Made by a program: the position numbers and the translations under genes. Below the pieces are notes generated by a model. The model worked only from the letters and a program-made list of their open reading frames with translations, searched no databases and was not told the DNA's origin. A stretch of DNA of 15,502 bases, from positions 1 through 15,502 of the forward strand of contig DTZQ01000495.1 of assembly GCA_012961305.1 (NCBI GenBank), given 5' to 3'. This document shows, piece after piece, positions 1 through 7,898 of this stretch. The DNA is from Armatimonadota bacterium. GTDB lineage: Bacteria; Armatimonadota; UBA10988; DTZQ01. The first letter of the stretch is position 1. Every line of letters begins with the position of its first letter.

Positions 1-8
1 CGGGAATA

Positions 9-23
9 TCAGCCTCCGGCTGA
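9..23. repeat. Small perfect hairpin, 6-bp stem with TCC loop
   Basis: TCAGCC-TCC-GGCTGA forms a perfect 6-bp stem with a 3-base loop in the 159-base stretch downstream of the carbon-nitrogen hydrolase gene. The same stretch has an 8-base direct repeat, AGTTAACC, at 63-70 and 77-84 (14-base period). No T-run follows the hairpin on the strand of the hydrolase gene, so it is not a clear terminator. Nothing else is recognisable in 1-159. Confidence 0.3.
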
Positions 24-159
24 GTAGTCACTCCAGAACGAACTTACGCCCGGCGGTATTAAAGTTAACCTTGTCGAGTTAACCGACCTCAGTAATAAAC
101 CAATAACCACACTGACCAGCAATGGCCCCCAGTCATCCTGCGGTGGCCGGGGAAAAGGG

Positions 160-1077
160 CTATCGGGAGAGGGCCTGGGTTCGCACGGCGTTTGCCCGCG
201 CCAGATAAGCGTCTCGCGGTTCCAATTCGAACTCCCGAAGGATGTCCTCCACCGTCACTTCGGGATGGTGGGAAATAAGCAGGCAGGAAGCCTCTGGAGT
301 AGCAACCTCTATTTCCACCGCCGGGCCGTACTTGCGCTTTAGGTCCTCGAACTTGGGATGGTTGTAGTCCAGGTGCAGCACTCGACAGTCCAGGTTGAGG
401 CGCCGGGAGATGATGCGTTCGTAATTGCTGGATTCGACCAGCACCCGCCCCAGAGGATTGACGATGGCGCTTTGCTCGCCCGGGGTGGCGGAGGCTACGA
501 AGACGCCAAAGTCGTAGGCCCAGATGCGCAGTTGCAGTCCGCCCCGATACATGGAGGGGAAAAAGACCATTTCCGCGCCCTTGGCCTTAAGTCCTTCGAT
601 GACCTGGCGGAAGTTGAGGTCGTAACAAATGGCACAGCCGATTTGGCCGAAGTCCGTGGTGAACACCGTCGGCTCCGTGCCGGGGGTGATGCCCACCTCG
701 ATTTCGCTAATGGTAGGATGGATTTTGTGGTACGCGCCGAGTATCTGGCCCTCCCGGTCAATTAGCACCGCTGAATTGTACACCTTATCCCCCTGCTGCT
801 CCACCAGGGGACAGATGACGTACATGTGGTACTCCCGCGCCTTCGCCGCCAGAACCTCTGTAGTGGGGCCGGGCACTGGTTCAGCCGTTTTGAACCATTC
901 CTCGTTGCTCAGGCCCAGTGCGGCAAAGGTTTCCGGCAGGCAAACAATGTCCGGGCGGTCAAGGGCGGCTCGGTCCAACCACTCGCTGGCACTCTGCCGC
1001 GCCCGTTCCACCCGGTCCTCCACCGCTCCCCCGGCACCGGGGAAGGAAATAGTAGAAACGCGCACGTAGCGAGCCAT
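160..1077 (-). CDS. Carbon-nitrogen hydrolase (nitrilase superfamily)
   Basis: This 305-residue protein is a probable cytoplasmic amidase or carbamoylase that cleaves a non-peptide C-N bond; the substrate cannot be read from sequence. The superfamily catalytic triad is visible: Glu49 in CLPETF, Lys118 in AYHKIHP and Cys151 in AICYDLNF. Length matches a single CN_hydrolase domain (about residues 5-230). The tail of about 70 residues (LDYNHPKFEDLKRKYGP onward) resembles extensions seen in some amidase-like branches. There is no signal peptide or membrane segment. The start is the ATG at 1077, preceded by a strong TAAGGAGG site 6 bases away on the minus strand. The gene diverges from the sulfatase-like gene across a 152-base gap, so the two may share a control region. 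Family assignment is firm; the reaction is unknown. Confidence 0.9.
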   Translation of the reverse strand: MARYVRVSTISFPGAGGAVEDRVERARQSASEWLDRAALDRPDIVCLPETFAALGLSNEEWFKTAEPVPGPTTEVLAAKAREYHMYVICPLVEQQGDKVYNSAVLIDREGQILGAYHKIHPTISEIEVGITPGTEPTVFTTDFGQIGCAICYDLNFRQVIEGLKAKGAEMVFFPSMYRGGLQLRIWAYDFGVFVASATPGEQSAIVNPLGRVLVESSNYERIISRRLNLDCRVLHLDYNHPKFEDLKRKYGPAVEIEVATPEASCLLISHHPEVTVEDILREFELEPRDAYLARANAVRTQALSR

Positions 1078-1229
1078 CAGTTCCTCCTTACACCCCCGTA
1101 ATACTCACGCAAGTGGGGTCTTAAGGCAGTTTATTCGCCCCCAGGTCGTTTTTCCCTTCTCCTAAAGGGAGGATTCAGTGGACGAACAGCGAACGTCTTG
1201 AGCAAATCTGAGGGTACGGAGGTTAAGGC

Positions 1230-2600
1230 ATGAACTTAATCGTGATTATGTTGGACAGTTTCCGACAGGACCACATTGGTTTCTACCATGGAGGAGAAAG
1301 TCCTTTTGAGGGGGTTCCGGCCTGTCAGACGCCCAACCTCGACCGGTTTGCCGCATCGTGTGTGGTGTTCGACAACGCCTACCCCGGAGGACTGCCCACC
1401 ATTCCCGTCCGCACCGAACTGATGACCGGGCAGGCCACCCTGCCGTTTCGGCCCTGGCAGCCGCTGACTAAGGAAGATGTCACGGTGGCCGAAATCCTGC
1501 GCCAGGAGGGGTACGTCTGTGGCCTCATTTCGGACACTTACCACTATCGGGCGCCGGGGATGAACTTCCACCGGTCGTTCCACTGTTATCGGTGGATTCG
1601 GGGGCAGGAATATGACCCCTGGGTGTCCTCCCCCTCGCGCCGCCAGGTGGAGGATTACGTCAATGAGAACTATCCTCCGTCTTGGCGGGCTCGCATCCAC
1701 CAGTTCTTGGCCAACACGGACGATTTCACGGAGGAAAAGGATTGGTTCCCGGCGAAGGTGGTCGCCGAGGCGGTGGACTGGCTGAGGAAAAACCGGGTGC
1801 ACGAGAAGATTTTCCTCTGGCTTGACAGTTTCGACCCCCACGAACCCTGGGACCCACTCCCCCGCTTCGACCAGTACACCGACCCAAACTACTCTGGGCC
1901 GCGGCTCATTATGCCTATGGGCGGCTGGGCGAGCGATTGGGCCACGCCAGAGCAAATCAAATACATTCAGGGCCTCTATGCGGGTGAGGCCGCTTTCGTG
2001 GACTACTGCCTGGGCCCGCTGTTTGAATGCCTGGAGGAGGAGGGATACTACGAGGATTCCCTCATCTTCCTGGTGGGCGACCACGGCCATCCGCTGGGCG
2101 ACCACGGCAAGTTCCTGAAGGGAGCCGACCGGATGTACAGCGAACTGCTGAAAGTGCCCTTCATGTTCCGCTTCCCCGAGGGCCAATATGGCGGACGACG
2201 AACTTCGGCTCTGGTCACGTTCTGCGACGTGCTGCCCACAGTGTTGGAAATCCTGGGCCTGGAGAACAACATCGAATACATGCACGGCCGGAGTTTCCTG
2301 CCAGTGCTGAAGGGCGACACAGACACCCACCGAGACGCAATTATTACTGGCTACCGCGAAGGATTAGACCGCTGCATTAGGGACACGACTTGGAGTTACA
2401 TCTCCCGGCCGCCTGAGGAACCGGATGAACTTTACCACCTGCGGGAGGACCCGCGAGAGCGGAACAACTTGATTGACGAGTACCCAGAGGAGGCGGTGCG
2501 GTTGGCCCGTCGCTTTGGAAACTACTTCCGCAAGGGCGGAATGCGGGCGGTTAAAGGAATACAGGGCAAGTACGAAATGGGTTCAGCCAGCGTGGAATAA
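1230..2600 (+). CDS. Sulfatase-family hydrolase lacking the formylglycine residue
   Basis: This 456-residue protein belongs to the alkaline-phosphatase/sulfatase superfamily. It starts with the usual N-terminal strand and metal-binding acids (VIMLDSFRQDH, Asp9 and Asp14). Later come FDPHEPW (His204), the metal-site motif VGDHGHPLGDHG (Asp284, His285) and Lys294/Lys297. The signature C/S-x-P-x-R-x-x-L-x-T-G reads T57-I-P-V-R-T-E-L-M-T-G, so Thr replaces the Cys/Ser that becomes formylglycine. Superfamily relatives such as nucleotide pyrophosphatases use Thr as nucleophile, so a phosphodiesterase or phosphatase activity is possible; a true sulfatase is doubtful. There is no signal peptide, suggesting a cytoplasmic location. 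A GGAGG lies 8 bases before the ATG. It is followed 87 bases later by dsbD on the same strand, but no functional link is evident. Confidence 0.88.
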   Translation: MNLIVIMLDSFRQDHIGFYHGGESPFEGVPACQTPNLDRFAASCVVFDNAYPGGLPTIPVRTELMTGQATLPFRPWQPLTKEDVTVAEILRQEGYVCGLISDTYHYRAPGMNFHRSFHCYRWIRGQEYDPWVSSPSRRQVEDYVNENYPPSWRARIHQFLANTDDFTEEKDWFPAKVVAEAVDWLRKNRVHEKIFLWLDSFDPHEPWDPLPRFDQYTDPNYSGPRLIMPMGGWASDWATPEQIKYIQGLYAGEAAFVDYCLGPLFECLEEEGYYEDSLIFLVGDHGHPLGDHGKFLKGADRMYSELLKVPFMFRFPEGQYGGRRTSALVTFCDVLPTVLEILGLENNIEYMHGRSFLPVLKGDTDTHRDAIITGYREGLDRCIRDTTWSYISRPPEEPDELYHLREDPRERNNLIDEYPEEAVRLARRFGNYFRKGGMRAVKGIQGKYEMGSASVE

Positions 2601-2687
2601 GGGCGCTTAAATTCCAAAGCGAAACTTTAGGGGGCCGTCAGTTTGTTAATTACGTAGGGAAGGGTAACGAAAAGGAATTGACGCCGG

Positions 2688-4604
2688 ATGAGATGGGCAG
2701 GTAAAGTCTTGCTGTTTCTCGCCCTGCTGGGGTGGACAGCAGCAGTTAGAAGGCCGTCCTTCGGACTGCAGGAACGGCCGGTGGAATTCTCGGCCCGGGT
2801 GGAGCCGAGGGAGGCCCGGCCGGGGGAGACGGTACAACTTCAGGTCACGGCAACAGTGGAAGCACCGTGGCACCTTTACTCTTTGACCCTGCCCCCGGAC
2901 GCGGGCCCGGTGCCGACCAGCATCACCCTGGCCGAGGAAGTGCCCCTGGAACCGCGGGGGGAATTTCGCGGCCCGCCGCCGCAAAGGGAATATGACCGCA
3001 CCTTTGAAACCGAGGTGGAATACTACGAGGGGACGGTGACCTTTACCCGGGCCCTGAAAGTGCCGGAGGATTTGCCGCCGGGGAAAGTTCCCTTGCGCGG
3101 CACGGTTCGGTACATGGTCTGCAACGAGCGTTCTTGCCTTCCCCCGACCACGGCTGAGTTTGCCACCGTGCTGAGCGTAGTGGCCGGCCCACCGCGTCCG
3201 GAGTTTACCGGGATGCCGGGCCGGGAAAAAGAAGGGCCGGCTGCGCCGGGGCCCGAGGACGAAGTGGCTGCGGCCCTACGAAGGGGGTTCGGAGCCTTCC
3301 TCTGGCTGGCGGTGATAATGGGCCTGCTGGCGGTGCTGACCCCCTGCGTGTTCCCCATGATTCCCGTTACCATCTCCTACTTCACCAAACAGGCTGGACA
3401 GAGCCGGGTGCAAATGGTGAAGTTGGCGGCTGCTTACGCCGGCGGGATTTCCCTCACCTACACCGGTCTGGGAATTCTGCTGGCCCTGACCCTGGGAGCA
3501 GCAGGGACCAACCGGTTTGCCGCCAATCCCTACGTCAACCTGTTCATTGCCGCGCTGTTTTTCACCTTTGCCCTGAGTTTGTTCGGCTTGTTCGAACTGC
3601 AACTGCCGGCCTCCTGGGTGACCTACTTCGACCGCCACAGCCAGCGGGGAGGTTATTTGGGCGTGTTGGTGATGGGCTTCACCTTTACCTTGGTGGCCTT
3701 CACCTGCACCGTGCAGTTCGTGGGGCTGCTGCTGGTTGCGGCGGCCCATGGAGAGTGGACCTGGCCAATTGCCGGCATGTTGGTCTATTCGGCTGCTTTC
3801 TCCTTCCCCTTCTTCCTGCTGGCTTTGTTCCCCCAATTTCTCGCCGCCCTGCCCCAGGGCAGCGGGGGGCTGAACACTACCAAAGTGGTGTTGGGTTTTG
3901 TGGAGTTGGCCGCGGCCTTCAAGTTCCTCAGCAATGCCGATTTGGTCTGGCAGTGGCAGGTGCTCACCCGCCCGGTGATGCTTTCGGCCTGGGTGGTGAT
4001 TTTCGCCTGCTTGGGAATTTACCTGCTGGGCAAAATCCGCCTGCCGCACGAGGCCCCGGCAGAGAATATCAGCATTGGACGGCTGCTGTTGGGCATGTTG
4101 TCTTTGGCCTTTGCCCTCTACCTGTCGCGGGGCCTGTTTGGGGCTCGGCTGGCGAATTTGGATGCCTATTTGCCACCGGCCGAGTACGGACAGCCCTTCG
4201 CCGCTGAGACCTCTTCGGCGGAGGCGCAAGTAGCCGGGGAACCTTTGGAGTGGCTGGATTCCTACGAGGAAGGCTTGGCCCGGGCCCGCGCCGAAGGTCG
4301 GCCGGTGTTCTTGGACTTCACCGGCTACACCTGTACCAATTGCCGCTGGATGGAGACCAACATTTTCGCACGCCCGCGAGTGCAACAGTTGCTCCGCCGG
4401 TTCGTTTTGGTGCGGCTGTACACGGACAGCGGACCTCACCATTTGGAGAACCAGCAGTTGCAGGAGGAGCGGTTCGGCTCGGTGGCCCTGCCGCTGTATG
4501 TAATTGTGAGCCCCGCGGGTGAGGAATTGGCCCGCGCTCCCTACACCCCCCGCGAAGAGGACTTCGTGCGGTTTCTGCGGGAGGGATGGGAGCGTTACCG
4601 TTAA
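2688..4604 (+). CDS. dsbD: DsbD-type thiol:disulfide interchange protein
   Basis: This 638-residue inner-membrane protein moves reducing equivalents from cytoplasmic thioredoxin to periplasmic thiols. Its three parts follow the DsbD plan. An N-terminal signal segment (residues 5-20) leads into a periplasmic alpha-like domain to about residue 165, with the Cys pair C145-NERS-C150. A core of about eight membrane helices (about 203-485) carries one Cys in LTPCVFPMIP (C220) and the other in VAFTCTVQF (C340). A C-terminal thioredoxin-like domain (about 520-638) has the active site GYTCTNCRWME (C549-T-N-C552). All six redox cysteines are present, so it should be functional. The ribosome binding site is weak (AAAGGAA 10-11 bases before ATG). 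It ends 93 bases before the small Cys/His protein gene. Its targets could include c-type cytochromes or the Cys-containing periplasmic proteins downstream; that link is inference. Confidence 0.93.
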   Translation: MRWAGKVLLFLALLGWTAAVRRPSFGLQERPVEFSARVEPREARPGETVQLQVTATVEAPWHLYSLTLPPDAGPVPTSITLAEEVPLEPRGEFRGPPPQREYDRTFETEVEYYEGTVTFTRALKVPEDLPPGKVPLRGTVRYMVCNERSCLPPTTAEFATVLSVVAGPPRPEFTGMPGREKEGPAAPGPEDEVAAALRRGFGAFLWLAVIMGLLAVLTPCVFPMIPVTISYFTKQAGQSRVQMVKLAAAYAGGISLTYTGLGILLALTLGAAGTNRFAANPYVNLFIAALFFTFALSLFGLFELQLPASWVTYFDRHSQRGGYLGVLVMGFTFTLVAFTCTVQFVGLLLVAAAHGEWTWPIAGMLVYSAAFSFPFFLLALFPQFLAALPQGSGGLNTTKVVLGFVELAAAFKFLSNADLVWQWQVLTRPVMLSAWVVIFACLGIYLLGKIRLPHEAPAENISIGRLLLGMLSLAFALYLSRGLFGARLANLDAYLPPAEYGQPFAAETSSAEAQVAGEPLEWLDSYEEGLARARAEGRPVFLDFTGYTCTNCRWMETNIFARPRVQQLLRRFVLVRLYTDSGPHHLENQQLQEERFGSVALPLYVIVSPAGEELARAPYTPREEDFVRFLREGWERYR

Positions 4605-4697
4605 CCCTGTCAAGTTAGGCAACTGGGCAATTATGACTGGGGTGGGAACTCATCGTCCTGCCAAAGCGTTAAAATGATTTAGAAGGGAGGGATAACT

Positions 4698-5063
4698 GTG
4701 GGGTTTCTTGTGCCGCGGCATAGGAGAGTATGGGCCGGATTTGCGGTAGGTGCGTATCTGTGGCTGTTGGAGATTGCGCCCTATTTTCACGTTCATCATT
4801 TTCGATTTTTCCTGACATCCCCAGTAAGAGCGACCGTACATTTCTCGGCCTTGCCGACTCGGGCAAAGGCCACACAAGTGCAGTCAGTTCCCCTATCCTG
4901 CCCTATTTGTGCCTTGTGCCAAAGTGCCACGGCGCAATTAGATGAGCATGTCCAGTACCGGGAGCCGGTGGTCAGTGTCACCCCCCTTACCCTGGCAACC
5001 CCGGAACATCTCTGTTTTTCCCCCTCCATCCTTCGCCATCCCCGGGCTCCACCTTCGGGGTGA
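4698..5063 (+). CDS. Small exported Cys/His protein (CPICALC motif), DUF2946-like
   Basis: This 121-residue protein begins at GTG, 7 bases after a good GGGAGG site. Residues 11-29 form one hydrophobic segment after a basic start (RHRR), consistent with a signal peptide or N-terminal anchor. It is followed at once by a His cluster (H31, H33, H34). The middle carries a Cys cluster, C68-P-I-C71-A-L-C74, and the tail ends in PRAPPSG. A hydrophobic start, a short C-x2-C, and a terminal RAPP-like string are what I recall from small DUF2946-like proteins found beside metal-transport genes; I could not test this by alignment. It precedes the beta-barrel, znuA and znuB genes on the same strand, so it may be the first gene of a zinc-acquisition operon. 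A periplasmic metal-handling role is inferred. A chance ORF is possible but unlikely given the start signal and composition. Confidence 0.6.
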   Translation: MGFLVPRHRRVWAGFAVGAYLWLLEIAPYFHVHHFRFFLTSPVRATVHFSALPTRAKATQVQSVPLSCPICALCQSATAQLDEHVQYREPVVSVTPLTLATPEHLCFSPSILRHPRAPPSG

Positions 5064-5177
5064 CCTTTTCCGCAATAACCACTATTCCCCTGGAAGGTCT
5101 GATTCGTTTCCCAGGACGTTAATACCCGGAAATTGTACTGCCGGGATGGGATTTTGCTGTTCCCAAAGGAGGAAATC

Positions 5178-6455
5178 ATGAAATCCGGACCTATGCTTTG
5201 GCTGCTCCTCCCGGCCCTAAGTTTGGTGGTAACTAAGCCAACCTGGGCTGCGGAGGCTGCGGTGGCGAGTGAGGAAGCGGAGTTGGAGGCCCTACGGAAG
5301 GCGGCTGAGGAAATGGCCGGGCCCGTGGAGGCTGCCCCTGCGGAGGCCGAGGTAGCCCCCGAAACTGCGCCGGGGCCGCGTTTCCTGCCGGCGTTAAACC
5401 CGGAGGTGAGCGTCATTGGTGACGTAGTTTTCAGCCTCAATGACACGGAGGCCGAAAGCCAGCAGCAGGAGGGGGAGGAAGAACATGCTCATCCTGAACC
5501 CCCGTTATTTCTCTTTGGACGGGACAAGTTCACCCTGCGCACTTTGGAACTGTCGCTGCAAGCCCCCTTAGACCCCTTCAGCCTGGCCAAGGTGTTCCTT
5601 CATTGGGGCAGAGAAGGCCATGTGCATGTCTGTGAAGCCTACATTGATTACACCAACTTGGGCAAGGGTTGGCGTTTGAAATGCGGTAAGTTCCGCCCGA
5701 CCTTAGGAGTGCTGAACCGCTGGCATGAGCACGCTCTGCCCCAGGTGGACCCGCCCCGGGTGTACAGTTGGCTGTTCTCGGAGGGGTCTCTTAGCGGCCT
5801 AGGCCTGGAGGTGAGCCGGCTGGTGGGACCCTTCTGGGCGGATACTAACGAATTGGCCTTAGGGGTCATTAACGGCAGTGACCCCTTTACCCTCGCGGGG
5901 GAGGATTTCGACCGGCCGGCGCTGACACTACACCTGAAGAGTTACTACGACCTCAATCCGAGCATCTACTTCGAGTGGGGCCTCAGCGGACTGGTGGGCT
6001 GGAATGACCCTGCGGGGGACAACCTGACCCACCTCGAGGTGTTGGACTTCACCTACGACTGGACGCCGGTGGGCCGAGCCAAGTATCGGGGGCTGACCGT
6101 GCGAGGCGAACTGTTCTGGTGCCATCGCCAACAGGAGCATTTCATCTATGAGCACCTGCACCCTACTGGGGCTACCCCAGAGCGATATGCTACCAGCCTA
6201 AGTGGGTATCTCTACGCAGAGCAGACCTTCCAGCGGAACTGGCAACGGGGTCTGAGACTTGATTATGTGGAACTGCCCGACCGGCCCCAGGATAGGGAAT
6301 GGGGCCTGTCGGCCTATGTAACCTTCTGGCAGAGTGAATTTACCCGCTGGCGGCTCCAATACAGCCACTTGGAGCGCAATTTCGCGCCCAACGAAAATGT
6401 GCTGTTCCTGCAGGTGGACTGGGGCATGGGCCCCCACCGCCACGAAGCCTATTAA
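5178..6455 (+). CDS. Putative outer-membrane beta-barrel protein linked to zinc uptake
   Basis: The frame is open from 5133, but the ATG at 5178 is the likely start. It follows AAAGGAGG at close spacing and gives a clean signal peptide (residues 1-24, ending PTWA before AEAAV). The mature part of the 425-residue protein begins with an acidic, Ala/Glu-rich stretch (about 25-60). A His/Glu patch (EEHAHPEPP, about 101-109) follows, then many short alternating beta strands to the end. Strings such as FTLRTLELSLQAPLDPF, AYIDYTNLGKGW and LKCGKFRPTLGVLNRWH resemble porin-like hypothetical proteins that I recall being encoded beside ZnuA-type genes. The chain ends in an aromatic residue (PHRHEAY), as outer-membrane barrels often do. 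It has no TonB box or plug domain that I can recognise. Zinc passage across the outer membrane is inferred from context. Confidence 0.72.
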   Translation: MKSGPMLWLLLPALSLVVTKPTWAAEAAVASEEAELEALRKAAEEMAGPVEAAPAEAEVAPETAPGPRFLPALNPEVSVIGDVVFSLNDTEAESQQQEGEEEHAHPEPPLFLFGRDKFTLRTLELSLQAPLDPFSLAKVFLHWGREGHVHVCEAYIDYTNLGKGWRLKCGKFRPTLGVLNRWHEHALPQVDPPRVYSWLFSEGSLSGLGLEVSRLVGPFWADTNELALGVINGSDPFTLAGEDFDRPALTLHLKSYYDLNPSIYFEWGLSGLVGWNDPAGDNLTHLEVLDFTYDWTPVGRAKYRGLTVRGELFWCHRQQEHFIYEHLHPTGATPERYATSLSGYLYAEQTFQRNWQRGLRLDYVELPDRPQDREWGLSAYVTFWQSEFTRWRLQYSHLERNFAPNENVLFLQVDWGMGPHRHEAY

Positions 6456-6479
6456 GGGCTTACTTAGGGAGGAAAAATC

Positions 6480-7898
6480 ATGCGCAGAAATGTCGTGGTA
6501 TTTTTCCTAATGCTGGTGGGGCTGTTGGCGCAAGCAGCAACAGCCCAGAAACTCAGAGTCGTGACCAGCCTGCCTGATTATGCGGCTATTGTGGAAGAAG
6601 TAGGAGGTGAGCGGGTGGGAGTCAATTACATCGTCCAGGGCAATCAGGACGCTCATTTTGTCAAGCCCAAACCCAGTTATTCCCTGATGTTGCGAGCCGC
6701 AGACCTGTTCGTCACTACGGGGTTGGACTTAGAACTGTGGGCTCCCACGCTGATTGACCGCTCCGGCAATCGGCATATCCGCGAGGGGCAGCCGGGCTAT
6801 GTGCGGGCCGCCGCCAACATCCCCCTGCTGGAGAAGCCCGTCGGTCGGCCCAGCCGGGCGGCCGGAGACATCCACATCTACGGCAATCCCCATATCCACA
6901 CCAGCCCGCTGAACGGGAAAATTATCGCCCGGAACATTTTGGCCGGACTGAAGCGGATAGACCCAGCCCACGCGGCCTATTATGAGCGGCGGGAGAAGGA
7001 CTTTGAAGCCCGCCTTGACCGGGCCCTGTTTGGGGAAAGGCTGGTGAAAATCTTGGGCGGCGACCTGCTGAGCCGACTGCTGCGCCAGCACAAATTGTTT
7101 CCCTTCCTGAAAGGACGCCAATATCGGGGCAAGCCGCTGATAAACTACTTAGGTGGCTGGCTCAAGGCCGCCCTGCCCCTGCGGGGGCAGAAAATCATCG
7201 GCTACCACAAGAATTGGATTTACTTCGCCGATACCTTCGGCCTGAAAATCGTAGAGTACATCGAACCCAAACCGGGCATTCCGCCCACGCCAGCCCATGT
7301 GGAACGGGTGATTCGGACCATCCGCCAGCAGAACGTCAAAGTAATGTTGATTGCCAACTACTTCGAGCGGTCGAAGCCCCGGCTCATCGAACAGCGAACG
7401 GGCATAAAGGCGGTTTTTGTGCCCCTTTCCGTTCGGGGCGAACCGGGAGTTAATACCTACTTCGACCTGTTTGACCTGTGGATTAGGCGCTTGACGGCGG
7501 CCTTTCAAAGGGAGGTAGCGCTAAAGGAGCAAGCCCATGCGCGAAATGTTGGAACTGATGTGGATGCCGTTTTTGGCCTGTCTGGTGCTCATTGGCATCC
7601 ATGCCTACTTTGGCATCCACGTCCTCAAGCGGGAAGTTATTTTCGTGGACCTGGCCCTGGCCCAGATAGCGGCTCTGGGGGCTACTCTGGCCTTTCTGTT
7701 CGGCTTGCACTTAGAATCGCCGGCTGCCTACGCGTTTTCCCTGGGCTTCATCACCCTGGCCGCGGCCATCTTTGCCCTCACTCGCACGCGGGAGCAGAAA
7801 ATTTCTCAAGAAGCCATTATCGGCATCGTGTATGCCATAGCCACGGCTGCGGCGATTCTCATTGTAGACCGTGCCCCCCATGGAGCAGAGCACGTTAA
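6480..7898 (+). CDS. znuA: ZnuA-like zinc ABC transporter substrate-binding protein (stop codon displaced)
   Basis: This is a periplasmic metal-binding lipoprotein-like or soluble solute-binding protein (cluster A-I). A signal peptide covers residues 1-22 (ending AATA before QKLRV) with no lipobox Cys. Likely metal ligands are His59 (NQDAHFVKPKPS), His138 or His140 (GNPHIHTSPLN) and His243 (IGYHKNWIYF). The usual fourth acidic ligand region reads ANYFERSKP, where Glu296 is a candidate. Residues about 185-235 form an insertion absent from classic ZnuA. The fold ends near residue 344 (YFDLFDLWIRRLTAAFQR, about base 7511). After that the frame stays open to 7898, overlapping znuB by 362 bases with a low-complexity translation. 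The neighbouring frames stop at 7516 (TAG) and 7556 (TGA), so a small frameshift, natural or technical, near 7505-7515 would restore a normal end. A good GGGAGG precedes the ATG, 24 bases after the barrel gene. Confidence 0.85.
   Translation: MRRNVVVFFLMLVGLLAQAATAQKLRVVTSLPDYAAIVEEVGGERVGVNYIVQGNQDAHFVKPKPSYSLMLRAADLFVTTGLDLELWAPTLIDRSGNRHIREGQPGYVRAAANIPLLEKPVGRPSRAAGDIHIYGNPHIHTSPLNGKIIARNILAGLKRIDPAHAAYYERREKDFEARLDRALFGERLVKILGGDLLSRLLRQHKLFPFLKGRQYRGKPLINYLGGWLKAALPLRGQKIIGYHKNWIYFADTFGLKIVEYIEPKPGIPPTPAHVERVIRTIRQQNVKVMLIANYFERSKPRLIEQRTGIKAVFVPLSVRGEPGVNTYFDLFDLWIRRLTAAFQREVALKEQAHARNVGTDVDAVFGLSGAHWHPCLLWHPRPQAGSYFRGPGPGPDSGSGGYSGLSVRLALRIAGCLRVFPGLHHPGRGHLCPHSHAGAENFSRSHYRHRVCHSHGCGDSHCRPCPPWSRAR
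7523..7529 (+). promoter_or_regulatory. Ribosome binding site deciding the znuB start
   Basis: AAAGGAG lies 7 bases before the ATG at 7537. In the znuB frame, stop codons at 7516 (TAG) and 7522 (TAA) lie just upstream, so 7537 is the first start in this open frame. The site lies inside the still-open znuA frame, which supports the view that the natural end of znuA is close to here. Confidence 0.6.

Noticed and set aside
1153..1170. Hairpin TCCCTT-CTCCTA-AAGGGA between the two divergent genes
   Set aside because: No T-run on either side and it lies between two gene starts, so a terminator makes no sense; no known operator is recognised.
1236..2330. Long minus-strand open frame (364 codons) opposite the sulfatase-like gene
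   Set aside because: It has no recognisable motif or ribosome site, and the plus-strand frame has clear superfamily motifs.
3276..4622. Long open frame on the minus strand (448 codons) opposite dsbD
   Set aside because: Its translation is Gln/Gly/His-rich with no domain, and it is fully antisense to a DsbD gene with all motifs intact. GC-rich codon bias makes such shadows common.
5133..5177. Earlier ATG for the barrel gene
   Set aside because: It has no ribosome site and would bury the signal peptide; 5178 has AAAGGAGG just upstream.
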